Made by a program: the position numbers and the translations under genes. Positions 9,701-19,999 of a DNA stretch of 64,000 nt are shown here, piece by piece. A model generated the notes under the pieces. The model saw only the letters and a list, made by a program, of their open reading frames with translations, had not been told where the DNA came from and ran no database searches. Positions within the stretch are counted from its first letter, which is position 1. Each line of letters begins with the position of its first letter. This DNA comes from Acanthosepion lycidas. Lineage: Eukaryota; Mollusca; Cephalopoda; Sepiida; Sepiidae. Location: contig OZ010577.1 in the NCBI GenBank assembly GCA_963932145.1, forward strand, positions 22,357,924-22,421,923, written 5' to 3'.

Positions 9701-10544
9701 CGGATCAAAATTTTGGGGTTTGAGTGCAAAGAATATTCCTCCTACTCAGTAGACTTTATTCTATATACCTTCTGTTTCTAAACCTTAAATGGAGTTTGAA
9801 AAAGAAAGAATTTTTCAAAGGTGATAACAGCAACGTAGCAGTCTTTCCATTACCAACCATCAGAATTTGTTTTTGGAACAGTTAAATAAACTTGAGAAAC
9901 AAGCGTGTTGTACTGTGAATTAAATAAGTAGAATAGTTGATATATTTTGTGGCTTCAGGCCATGAACTTTTCAATATCTCATTACAGAAATATTAAAATA
10001 ATTTTTTTTCCTGGGAGGGAAAAGGAGAAGAGAGAACATCTCCTCTCTTATCGTGAACATTAACAAAGGGGCATACAAACAAAATAGTCAAAACTATTGC
10101 ATGAAATTTAAAAAACAAACATTTATTAGAAAATATTAAAGCAATGTGACAAAATACAATATTTTACAAGATAGAGGCTTACACAAAAATTTCCTTTTGT
10201 ATAGCGTATTAAAAAAAGAAGACAGGATAACATATCAAAAAATATATGATCTTAAAAGATTTACAAAACAATCTTTAAAAAAATAGAAAAAAACTTTGAA
10301 ATGGTAATACAAACTTCCAATGAGGCAGAAAAAACTCTTTGATAAAAAAAGGTGAACCTACCTAATAGTTAAATGAAAAAAAAAATCATATAAGAAAGGG
10401 AACGTTGACAATTTCAAACCAATGGTGTCAAGGGGCCTTTTTAAAATTTATCCATTTTATAACAGTTCTATTCACAGGTATCAGTTCTTTTTTGCATATA
10501 CTTCTAAGATGGCAGCCAAAAATTGCTTTCACTTCTGGGTCCTT
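9701..10544. other. No recognisable feature
   Basis: Very A-rich at 10080-10400. No gene or known repeat seen. Confidence 0.4.
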
Positions 10545-10715
10545 ATCATTCCAGTAGCTTTGTTATGTTCACTTTCACTCAAATACCCTTGAGAAAAATA
10601 TGAATCCATCTCTTCTCATAGCTGAGGTTAAATAGCAGTGTTGACCAGGCCCTCTTGTCTTGAGGTGGCAACCAGTTGAAGAGAAAGAAAACTCTGAATT
10701 CAAAATCAACCTGAA
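10545..10715 (+). mobile_element. tRNA-derived SINE, body and tail
   Basis: Shows 'TTCACTTTCACTCAAATACC', 'TGAGAAAAATATGAATCC', 'GAGGTTAAATAGCAG' and 'GGTGGCAACCAG' in the order common to the plus-strand SINEs at 18622 and 63225. The head is not clearly preserved. Confidence 0.55.
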
Positions 10716-11149
10716 GATGGATGTGCTCAGTCAGACTGTGAAACTGCAGTAGATACTCAAGTTAAGTCTTATTGAGGTTTGATGATATGAGGCATTTTTT
10801 TGCTCTGTCTAGACAGCCTATGCACTGTTATTTATTGCTTGGGCAGGTGTTTACCTTGTAGTCTTTTCTTCTTTCTCAGTTTGGTATGTTTTCTTGTGTA
10901 AGGTTTTTCTTGTTTTTTATTTATTAGTATCCCTCCATCTTTTTAGGTCATTTGGCAGGTAGTCTGTTAGTCACATTAATATTTTGGATTTATATATCCA
11001 GGTATTCTCCTTTCAGTGATTTTGCTTAGTGAGTATATATTTATATATTTATTCACCACTACCCATTTTATGACATCTTGGGTTAAACAAGGTGTGAATA
11101 AAAATGTCTATTTCACTGAACATCTAATGCTGACAGTTTGATGAATGTC

Positions 11150-11770
11150 TGATGCAGGAACCTGACACTTATTGCTGGTCAGAACTGCATCAGGTAAATT
11201 ATGACTTTTGTACTATTTTTTATATTGAGCTGCAAAATTATCGAATATGGTATCAGGATTTTCATTTCCCTATCATCTTCAAATCACACACCTCTGCCTT
11301 ATGGTTAGGATCAAAGTGTAGTATCTGTTCTCTCCTCATTTGAGAGAGAGGCAAAGTCATTGTAATATTTTTTGCCTGCATGACTGGGCAATTTTTTGTC
11401 CTTAGCCTACATGTATATGCATGAGCACCCCACATGAACTTGTGTCACATCCTGCCTGAGTGGTGACATTAGGTAAATATCATCGTTTCTGGCTAGTATC
11501 TGTTCTCTCCTCATTTCAGATAGGATAAGATTCCAAGTCCCAGGTATTCCAACTATGTGACATCATCTTCCTTATTGCACTAAGAGAGGGAGGGGGTGAG
11601 GATAATATTGACACCATCATGACAGGGGGTTACAGAGGCTGGGTGATTTTTGTCCTTGGCTCATATGCAAATGCCTGTGTATGGGCACCCCCACATAAAA
11701 AAAAGAACCTTGTATCCCATCATAACTTAGTGGAGAGGTCAGGTAACTAAAATCATACACCTCATTCAAC
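11150..11770. repeat. Diverged direct duplication, ~300 bp
   Basis: 11309-11475 and 11495-11760 share an ordered set of blocks: 'AGTATCTGTTCTCTCCTCATTT', 'TTTTTTGTCCTTAGC' or 'TTTTTGTCCTTGGC', a 'GGGCACCCC(C)ACAT' block, and 'TCAGGTAACTAAAATCAT' or 'TTAGGTAAATATCAT'. The second unit has small insertions. Function unknown. Confidence 0.5.
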
Positions 11771-11949
11771 ATTACTCTTGTTATAATGAACATATGACTG
11801 GAAAGAAAAACAAGAATTAACATTTCAATGATGTCTAGTGATTAAGTGTGAAGAATATATACATAGTTGTGTGAAATGTTGCAAAAATTGTTAGTATGCA
11901 GTTCTTAAGTTGCTGTTGCTAAGGAAATTGATTAGGTGTCAATAAGGCC

Positions 11950-12480
11950 AGGAGCTGATAAATTTGTGTTGGTTGATCAAGGTATGAGAGGCCTGGAACA
12001 GATTAGTGAAGCTGAGTGGAGTGTCATTGGCAGGGTTGATGTATGCCTTTCTTCATGAATGAAATTGACATCGGTGAGGTGTTTGGATTGGTTCGGTAGT
12101 CACATGGCGAGGTTGATATGTTGCCAGTGGGGTTGATTCATTGTAAGACCTAGTAAGGTATGTTGGCAGGTTGATTGACTAAGTTCACAATGGTGGTGAT
12201 GAGGTAGACCTCGAGTGGATATTGAAGCTTGATTGAGTGGAATGTCTTTGTTGGATTCTAGCTGAATAGGAAATAAACAAAATGGTATCACAGTGTTGAC
12301 AATGAAGGAGGCCTGGAGTGTAACAGACAAGCTTGATCAAGTAGAATGTCTCTGTTGGATTCAGGTCAAATGGGAGATCAAATGGGGTCATGATGGTGAC
12401 AAAGAGAGAGGCCTGGAGTGTAATAGTAAAGATATTGAGGTGTGAGAAATCATGTTGTTGGTGTTGGAAGCTGGCCTGTT
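11950..12480. repeat. G/T-rich region with ~110-bp tandem units
   Basis: Units share 'GAGGCCTGGAGTGTAA', 'AGCTTGAT', 'AGTGGAATGTCT' or 'AGTAGAATGTCT', and 'GTTGGATTC'. Starts fall near 12190, 12295 and 12400. The strand bias (G and T rich on plus) is unlike the flanks. A 191-codon antisense frame (12185-12760) crosses it; I treat that as fortuitous. Confidence 0.5.
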
Positions 12481-12689
12481 GGCTGCATTCAGTGTGCGAA
12501 CAGTCAGGTGGAGTCAGGAATCTACATACTGGTACACTGGATTGTATACATTGGATGAGGTAATCCAGTTTTGTGTTAAATGGCAAGCAGGATGCTCTTG
12601 CTTTTAGTAGAAGCCAATTGAGGAATTTGTTAACATAACAATTGAGTTCATTATCTAAGCCAGGCAGTGTGTACTTGGACTCAGTGGAA

Positions 12690-12920
12690 ACAGATGAACA
12701 ATAACTGAGCAGAAATAAAAATAAGAACCAGACAATATCCCTAGACATTGGCAATTGCACAAGAATGGTCTACATCTGTAGATTAAATAAAGGAGTTCAG
12801 TTCAGAAGTTCCTGTAGGTTACCTAGATTGATATACACCTGATGAAGGCCAGAGGGCACAATGGCTGAAACAGTGTGATAACAACAAAGATTAGGAGAAT
12901 ATAAATAGTGTAAATAATGA
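12690..12920 (+). mobile_element. Penelope-like terminus with intact CTGATGA core
   Basis: CTGATGA at 12839-12845, then a stem (GGCC...GGCT) and GAAA at 12867-12870. This is the only member of its family here with the canonical CUGAUGA. Downstream 'AACAACAAAGATTAGGAGAATA' and 'AATAGTGTAAATAATGATAACACCTCA' match the common Penelope-like end. One extra A between the core and stem II departs from the standard hammerhead fold. Confidence 0.6.
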
Positions 12921-13009
12921 TAACACCTCAGTCAAAAATTCAGACAGAAATGAAAACTGTTTAGAAAACTTAGTGGCACACTGAACCATTTCTCTGGCAT
13001 CAGTTCCTT

Positions 13010-13138
13010 CAAAAGGTGTGGCTGGTTGTACACAAGCCTTCACCACTATAATCAAATCATTTGTGTGTATAGTCTAGCTGTTCACTTATAAAACTGAACT
13101 ACTGGGTTCTTGTACATTGAAACCAATAGGAGAGTCCA

Positions 13139-13193
<55 letters not shown>
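13010..13193 (+). repeat. LINE-like 3' tail plus (AT)n microsatellite
   Basis: 'TGAAACCAATAGGAGAGTCCA' at about 13118-13138 matches 'CGAAACCAACGGGAAAGTCCA' at 52890-52912, and in both cases an (AT)n tract follows at once. Here (AT)n spans 13141-13193. This suggests that the element's 3' end is joined to the microsatellite. Confidence 0.5.
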
Positions 13194-13197
<4 letters not shown>

Positions 13198-13199
13198 TG

Positions 13200-13560
13200 A
13201 TGCTTTTTTTTCTTTATTAATTGGATAGATTTTATTACATAAACTTTATTTTTAGAGGCTGATCATATTATACACTATTTATTTATTAAACAGTATATTT
13301 ATTTATTTTCATTGACCAGCCTGAATATTTGAGAAATCTTATTAAAGAAAAGCATGTGCTTTTCACCAGAACTCAAACCTGCATCTTCCTGGGCAGTGGA
13401 AACTGTCATAAGATTTGACATGATTTAGACCTCTTGGCCACAAAGTGTGTCAATGACCAATCAAAGTTGAATAGTGCCTTATAAACACAAATCTTTCCCA
13501 GACTCTCAAAATGTACATATTTGCTCAGTTTCACATGCTAAATAAAGCAATTTTTAAGGA
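13200..13560 (-). mobile_element. tRNA-derived SINE (second type), minus strand
   Basis: Minus strand carries TGGCCAAGAGGTCTAAATCA (A-box area, around 13445-13425) and GATGCAGGTTTGAGTTCTGG (B-box area, about 13385-13368), spaced as in a tRNA with a long variable arm such as Ser or Leu tRNA. A related copy is at 56690-57030. The anticodon region cannot be trusted and this is not a tRNA gene. Confidence 0.65.
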
Positions 13561-13561
13561 A

Positions 13562-14110
13562 ATGATTATTAAAAGAACAGGATTCAGGAAGACAGAAGAT
13601 TTTTATTGACTCTGCCTTTAAATTTTTGAAGATTGTAGGTGGCAGTGAAAGTTAAAAATATAATTTGGTTTAATTCACTCTACAACACTGAAATAAAAAT
13701 GAAAACAGTAGAAGGTAAAATATAGTTTGATTTAACTCACCTTACAACAGTGAAATTAAAGCAAAAACAGTAGAAGGCTATATTGTCCTATATTTGTTTA
13801 TTAAAATAACAGGATTCAGGAAGACAGAAGATTTTGATTGACTTTGCCTTTAAATTTTTGAAGGTTGTAGGTGGCAGGAAAACAAGAAACTGAGGGAGAA
13901 TTCAATAGACAAGAAGTGTGAGGAAAGAAAAATTATTAGAATAGAATTCATGGTTACATCTTGCTAATTCAACAATGGTGATTTTGTTGAGAATATCGAG
14001 ATATATAGCAGAAGCACCAGACCAGATATGGCAGTAATATTCGATGCATGGATGACTGGTAGATTTATAAATGTGTAAGATGGATTCTGATTGAATTAAC
14101 ATTTCCAGGC
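13562..14110 (-). pseudogene. LINE RT C-terminus and 3' end relic
   Basis: The minus-strand frame at 13902-14102 reads ESILHIYKSTSHPCIEYY followed by CHIWSGASA, the same motif as the LINE at 25525 (ILQIYKSTIHPCMEYC, CHIWSGAP). It lies after the RT core in this LINE group. Downstream on the minus strand come 3' untranslated blocks ('AAATTTAAAGGCAAAGTCAA'). The 3' block occurs twice (13567-13645 and 13799-13875), separated by about 150 bp, so the 3' end is duplicated or interrupted. No RT catalytic core remains. Confidence 0.65.
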
Positions 14111-14880
14111 CAAGTGAAATTGTTCAGCATCTTTTTAAGTGTCTGATACAAAGCAGAGTAGACTTGTGTAATTTTCTTTATTTTAGGTATTTTCAAGCCC
14201 AAACAATGCCGAGTATTTCAGCTCGTATCAATATATAGAGTAATAATAATACTTTAATTCTATGAAATACTATTATTACAATATAAACGAAGGTAACAAA
14301 TAAATAATTATAAAAGAGAATTATTTCTGAAGCAAGTTGGACTGTAGTCTACTGAATTACCATGCAATCTTAGTTCCCTTTGACATTTCACCGATTCCTT
14401 TATTCTTTGGTAGCAAAAACTGTTCTAATATTAAACAGTACGCAGATTCCCAAAGAATAAATATTGCTGACATATCAAATGCTTTTTGTAAACAATTGTT
14501 ATCAACACCTGCATACTTTGTATTTTATTATCTATTCTGCAAACTGAATAGATTTGCAATCTTGCTGTTTCAAATAAGAGGTTTTTAAGCTGAGTAAAAA
14601 TTTCTGAAAACATGTACTAGTGTATAAATTCGTTCTAAATTTCTCATATTATGCACAAAAAAATATGGCACTCTCTCAACATACCTAAGTTTCATTCTTT
14701 GATTGATATTTTACTATCATGAAGGCTCAACAGACTCCAGGATATCCAGAAGCAATTCTTTCCGTGATGTGCATTGAAGCTATCTATATAAAGACCATCC
14801 TTACAAAGGGTTATAGTTTTGATCATACAAGTTGGGATTTTCATTTCAGTAATATTTTTTATTACCACCCAAAAAGTGGT
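14111..14880. other. No recognisable feature
   Basis: AT-rich; several short open frames on both strands have no recognisable protein character. 'AGTAATAATAATACT' and its inverse around 14242-14280 form a weak local hairpin. Confidence 0.4.
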
Positions 14881-16405
14881 AATAAATGTATAAATAATAT
14901 ATAAAATAATATATAAACGTATAAATAATATATAAAATAATATGTAAAAAATGTATAAATAATATATAAAATAATATATGAACTAAATGTATAAATAATA
15001 TATAAAATAATATATAAAATAAACGTATAAATTATATATAAAATAATATATAAAATAAACGTATAAATTATATATAAAATAATATATAAAATAAACGTAT
15101 AAATTATATATAAAATAATATATAAAATAAACGTATAAATTATATATAAAATAATATATAAAATAAATGTATAAATAATATATAAAATAATATATAAACG
15201 TATAAATAATATATAAAATATGTAAAAAAATGTATAAATAATATATAAAATAATATATGAACTAAATGTATAAATAATATATAAAATAATATATAAAATA
15301 AACGTATAAATTATATATAAAATAATATATAAAATAAACGTATAAATTATATATAAAATAATATATAAACGTATAAATAATATATAAAATAATATATGAA
15401 CTAAATGTATAAATAATATATAAAATATATAAAATAAACGTATAAATTATATATAAAATAATATATAAAATAAACGTATAAATTATATATAAAATAATAT
15501 ATAAAATAAACGTATAAATTATATATAAAATAATATATAAAATAAATGTATAAATTATATATAAAATAATATATAAAATAAATGTATAAATTATATATAA
15601 AATAATATATAAAATAAACGTATAAATTATATATAAAATAATATATAAAATAAACGTATAAATTATATATAAAATAATATATAAAATAAACGTATAAATT
15701 ATATATAAAATAATATATAAAATAAATGTATAAATTATATATAAAATAATATATAAAATAAACGTATAAATTATATATAAAATAATATATAAAATAAATG
15801 TATAAATTATATATAAAATAATATATAAAATAAATGTATAAATTATATATAAAATAATATATAAAATAAACGTATAAATTATATATAAAATAATATATAA
15901 AATAAATGTATAAATAATATATAAAATAATATATAAAATAAACGTATAAATTATATATAAAATAATATATAAAATAAACGTATAAATTATATATAAAATA
16001 ATATATAAAATAAATGTATAAATTATATATAAAATAATATATAAAATAAATGTATAAATTATATATAAAATAATATATAAAATAAACGTATAAATTATAT
16101 ATAAAATAATATATAAAATAAATGTATAAATAATATATAAAATAATATATAAAATAAACGTATAAATTATATATAAAATAATATATAAAATAAATGTATA
16201 AATTATATATAAAATAATATATAAACGTATAAATAATATATAAAATAATATATAAAATAAATGTAAAAATAATATATAAAATAATATATGAAATAAATGT
16301 AAAAAATAATATATAAAATAATATATAAAATAATATATAAAATAAACGTATAAATTATATATAAACGTATAAATAATATATAAAATAATATATAAAATAA
16401 TATAA
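14881..16405. repeat. 36-bp AT-rich minisatellite
   Basis: About 42 tandem units of 36 bp, each containing 'AAACGTATAAATTATA' or 'AAATGTATAAATAATA' followed by 'TATAAAATAATATATAAAAT'-like sequence. Units differ mainly as ACG/ATG and TTATA/AATA. Some units are shortened, for example around 15360-15425. Because 36 is a multiple of three, a stop-free frame of 387 codons appears on the minus strand, reading FILYIILYIIYT repeats; it is not a gene. Confidence 0.95.
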
Positions 16406-16436
16406 AAAGCAAACTTCTTCTGCAATAAATACAGAT

Positions 16437-17062
16437 TAAGTATTGTTTATCCAAAACTCAAAAACTTCTAAAATCCAAAAGTTTTTCAGGTGATTTGCCA
16501 CAAATGGAAAATTTCAGAAAGCACTGGAAAGGTTCCTAGATGCAGCTGTTTTAAGTGGCCTTATCTGCCTTGCATGTGGGTTTCTCCAGCCCAGCTACAT
16601 AGCCTACATTGGCACCATTCTTTTGTTAGAAATCATCACAGCAACACCTTGATTCATGGATTACTTACCAGGTGTTTTGTATTCAGTAAAGATATTATTC
16701 AAAATGTCAAAAATTTCTGCAGATACCCATAATAGTGAAAAGAAAAAAAAAAGAAAGCATTTATGTTTATGAATTACACAGAATAAACTAGGAAGGCGTG
16801 TAAGTGTGAAGCGCCTGACTGAGGAGTTTGACATTAGAATAACCACCATATACAACTGAGGGGGGGAAATTGTTAAAGTTTTATGCTGAGAATAATGAAC
16901 AAAGATTAATGAAAAATAGAAAAAACATTGCAGAGAGCAAAAAATGACGATCTCAGTCATTTTATAGATGCTGTGTACAAACAGTCTGTATTCCAAAATC
17001 CCCCCAAAATCTGAAAACTGAAACACTTCCAGTCTTAAGAAATATAGATAAAGTATTCTTGA
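16437..17062 (+). pseudogene. pogo/Tigger-like DNA transposon relic
   Basis: Outer ends are inverted and related: AAGTATTGTTTATCCAAAAC at the left; the right end, inverted, reads GAATACTTTATCTATATTTC. Both arms go on to 'TTTTGGATTTT'-like runs. Between them (about 16760-17000) translation gives RRVSVKRLTEEFDIRITTIY, then LLKFYAENNEQ and KNIAESKNDDL. This matches the N-terminal helix-turn-helix DNA-binding part of pogo/Tigger transposases. The catalytic domain is absent, so this is an internally deleted non-autonomous copy. Stop codons precede the readable part. Confidence 0.65.
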
Positions 17063-17222
17063 CTTGTAATATTAAAAACAAAAATCAATCACAGCTAGAA
17101 TTCTAGGAAAATTTAAGAGTACCTTTTCAAAATTCAACCTTGCAAAAAAGATATTCTTAAAAAAAAAGTCACATTTTTATAATATAAATAAATTCACTCT
17201 TTTTTTTTTTACTGACCATAAT
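17063..17222. other. No recognisable feature
   Basis: Short AT-rich spacer with a T-run. Confidence 0.4.
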
Positions 17223-17230
17223 TTAACTAA

Positions 17231-17460
17231 TGTAATGAATATGCATACTCCTGGGTTCCACCTCACAATAATATGGTGTCAGCCATAAATACAGACTGAT
17301 GTGGAGGTACAGGGATGCTGCCGATTGTCTTCGCTTATTGCCTACCACTACGACAAGGACCAGTCTATTACAGTTACCTGCTAGATTGTCCTACCTGGTT
17401 ACAGTAGTCAACAACCACTTTGTTACTTCGAACAAATATATCTCTTTCCGGGACATATCA
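17231..17460 (+). repeat. LTR-like dispersed repeat, copy B
   Basis: TGTAATGAATATGCATACTC to GGGACATATCA, matching copy A at 4959-5224. Direct repeats TTAACTA flank it (17223-17229 and 17461-17467), one base from the left end, which supports a real insertion. 'GCCATAAATACAGACTG' is a candidate TATA region. No pol gene or second LTR is nearby, so a solo LTR is the simplest reading; a SINE-like retroposon is the alternative. Confidence 0.55.
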
Positions 17461-17639
17461 TTAACTATAGGTTCAATTGTGCTGCGAAATAAAAAAAGTT
17501 TGGAAACATTGTCTTTGATATTTCATCCATTCATTTATTCTTTTCTTTAGTAACTGATTAAATGACCAACATTCACGATTATATAATTGTTGTAGTAGTC
17601 TACATATCATTTCAATAGCTGCATAGTACATTCTTTGCC

Positions 17640-17885
17640 AGGGATACATAGAGTCTTGAATTTAAAGTTATCCTCCTAGACTGGTTACCAACCAAGTCTA
17701 AAGAACTCAGTGTGTCCTACTATTTTACCTATAGCTGGATGCGGGGAGAAGAAATGGATTCATAATTTTGGCAAAGGTATTTGTGTGAAAGTAAATGCAA
17801 TGAAAACTGGATTGGATTTTGAACTTAGCTCTCTGGTCTCCTGTTCTGAATCACTACCACTTGCATATCTGAATAATGATACCAA
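17640..17885 (-). mobile_element. tRNA-derived SINE, minus strand
   Basis: Minus strand: GCAAGTGGTAGTGATTCAG (A-box area, about 17875-17855), AAGTTCAAAATCCAAT (B box, about 17830-17812), body with 'GCATTTACTTTCACACAAAT', 'ACCTTTGCC' and tail with 'GGTTGGTAACCAGTC'. The open frame at 17710-17913 on plus is antisense to it. Confidence 0.65.
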
Positions 17886-18621
17886 AGAAATATTGGAAGA
17901 TTTATTCTTATGATAGGTGCTGGAAAGTTCTCAGTCTAACTTTTCAAACCTGATCAAATATCAGAATTTCTAGATATCCCTTCTTAGTCAGGCTGATAAT
18001 TTTTCAACACCCAATGTCTATTGGTGCATTCAGCTTACTTTTCTTCACTTAACCACCATTTCAATATTAATAGAATTTCTCGAGGAATTTGGTATTTATC
18101 ATCATGGAGTTTAGGTCATTTTTTTCTCTTTAGAGCTATGAAGAGAATTATTCCTCAAATATCTCGTTCAGTTGGTTTGACTGTTTCAAGAGCTAAATTT
18201 ATGACAAACAAGTGACAAGAGGTAAATATAATTCATGTGGCAAGTAGATATTAAAACTCTCCATAAAAAGACTTTAACAAAAATATTGCTGCAAATTTTT
18301 CCATCCTGCTAGATTCACCTTTGCTTTGTCTTGTATCCATGTGCAACGAATTGTTGGGTTCTGTCATTATAATCAAATCTCATGTCACAGTAGATTTAGC
18401 AAAATGGCAGAAGAAAAGAGAAATTAAATGTTTTTTTTTTGTTCTTGCTAGTGAAACTGTCCAACTCTGACAGCATTAAAAGAAGCATTATCTTTATCAA
18501 TTTTATTTCAAATTTATTTTAGCTTCATTTAAATCAGTAATTAAAAAAAAATTAAAATGAGAAAAAGAAGACAATGATGGGAGACTTCTGAATATTTTAA
18601 ATCCTAATATCATAACAACAT

Positions 18622-18737
18622 GCAGGTAGTATAATAGTTAGGGGTTTGGAACAAGAAATTGGAAGCTGCCAAGTTTGAATTCCGGTTGAGTTTGTTATAT
18701 TCACTTTCATGCAAGTATCCTTGAAAAAGCTAGGAAT
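18622..18737 (+). mobile_element. tRNA-derived SINE, 5' part
   Basis: Head with GGTAGTATAATAGTTAGGGG (A-box area) and AAGTTTGAATTCCGG (B box), then body 'TTCACTTTCATGCAAGTATC' and 'CTTGAAAAAGCTAGGAATC'. It stops at about 18737 and its tail resumes at 18956, with a T-run and unrelated sequence in between. Confidence 0.7.
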
Positions 18738-18955
18738 CTATTTTTTTTTTACAAAAGCCCAAGAGCCACTCAAGGTAAAGGTTTACAGAGTAAGGCACCA
18801 ACCTAAGCAAGGTGATAATGCTACAGGGATTACTAGAAGTAAAATGAAAGGCCTTTAGAAGGAACTGAAAACCCAATCTTAAACAGGAAAATAGGGATAC
18901 GCCTCTACTATTGTTCAAAAGACTGGGGAGGAGTGTGAACTGGATAATACACAAA
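18738..18955 (-). mobile_element. Retroposon-like insertion inside a SINE
   Basis: About 218 bp splits the SINE. It starts with T11 on plus (poly(A) on minus) and both junctions contain ATCTA, a possible short target duplication. The minus-strand frame (18730-18954, 74 codons) is open, but I recognise no protein in it. Confidence 0.45.
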
Positions 18956-19080
18956 ACTATCTACTTCTCTTTCCATTTCTGAGTTAAATAGTAGAGCAGA
19001 CTGGTGTCTTCATCCTTGGTTGGCAACCAGTCTAGAAGACAACTCTGAATTCAAAACTTGTCGGACAAGGGACTAGCAAC
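18956..19080 (+). mobile_element. tRNA-derived SINE, 3' part
   Basis: 'GAGTTAAATAGTAGAGCAGAC' and 'GGTTGGCAACCAGTCTAG' continue the body and tail of the SINE that starts at 18622. Confidence 0.65.
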
Positions 19081-19224
19081 TCTATACCATAAAAACCTGC
19101 TTACAAGAGAAACTGCAGCAACAAAATCTAGCCTCTTAAGAGCTGTAGCCTGATAGTGAACAGGAGGCAAAAGCAATTGACGCTTCAATGGCTGTAATAC
19201 AAGTGAGCCAAATTGTTTTCCTGC

Positions 19225-19450
19225 ACAAGAAGAACATTATTTACATTATTCAGACTATTATCCTCATCTTTGTTGCCATGTTTATCACAATGTTTTGGCT
19301 GTTGTATGCTCCAGCTGTCTTCAGGTGGTTGGAATGTCAAACTGAAGGCCAGAACGTACAATGGCTGAAACATTGTGATAAATATGGCAACAAAGATGAG
19401 GACAATAGTCCGAATAATGTAAATAGTGTATATAATACCTCATCTTACAA
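19225..19450. repeat. Palindrome of two head-to-head Penelope ends
   Basis: 19225-19340 carries the Penelope-like end on the minus strand and 19341-19450 carries it on the plus strand. The arms pair over about 100 bp: 'GACTATTATCCTCATCTTTG' on the left and 'CAAAGATGAGGACAATAGTC' on the right. The plus copy has GGCTGAAACATTGTGATAAA. A frame of 112 codons on plus (19188-19526) and one on minus cross the palindrome; both are fortuitous. Confidence 0.7.
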
Positions 19451-19990
19451 ATATAGACAGACAGGAAGAACATATATAACTTTGGATCAGAATAAAAAAA
19501 GGATGAAAATATTTCAGTCAATATGAAGACTTCATGCTTAAAACAAAAACTTGCCTCAGTGATCCAGCCTAGATCCATAAAAGAAGTGTGACATTTGTCA
19601 TGGAGAGAGAAAAACATGTCAAATATTGATCAGATTGCTTCTATGTTTCCTCTGACTTTTGTGTATGAGTTTCAACCCCTATTGAATTTCAGCTTTTTTT
19701 TCAGCAAATTCTTGTACAGAATATAGTTCAAAAGTTGTTTAGTCTTGTAGAAGATGATTTATTTTCAACTCTACAGTCTATTTGCCACAAAGAGAATGTT
19801 GCAAGACTATTATGACTCTACTGCTATATTTCCATGAAAAATATTCATTGAGCATCATTCTTCAGTTCCATCAGTTCTGCAGTGGACTCCTTGGAGAGGG
19901 GCATATAGCCTGTGCTAAATAAAGATAGTCACATGAGGCCTGAAAATTAATTAAATTAAAGATGTGAAATCTAACAGGTGAATCAAAAAT
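19451..19990. other. No recognisable feature
   Basis: No gene seen; ordinary AT-rich sequence. Confidence 0.4.
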
Positions 19991-19999
19991 GGACAACAG

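Noticed and set aside
12185..12760. 191-codon minus-strand frame with a signal-peptide-like start (WFLFLFLLSYC)
   Set aside because: It lies antisense to tandem units and a Penelope-like terminus. Its repeats mirror the DNA tandem, and no domain is recognisable. The hydrophobic start comes from an A-rich plus-strand stretch.
13368..13445. tRNA-Ser or tRNA-Leu gene on the minus strand
   Set aside because: A and B boxes are present, but the acceptor ends do not pair and the same unit with its tail recurs at 56.8 kb; it is a SINE head.
15262..16425. 387-codon minus-strand frame with FILYIILYIIYT repeats
   Set aside because: It is the translation of a 36-bp minisatellite whose unit is a multiple of three and lacks stops in that frame; only codons for Tyr, Ile, Leu, Phe and Thr occur. 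No promoter, unique domain or conserved terminus.
19188..19526. 112-codon plus frame and overlapping minus frames
   Set aside because: They translate the palindromic Penelope ends, so both strands give similar frames by symmetry.
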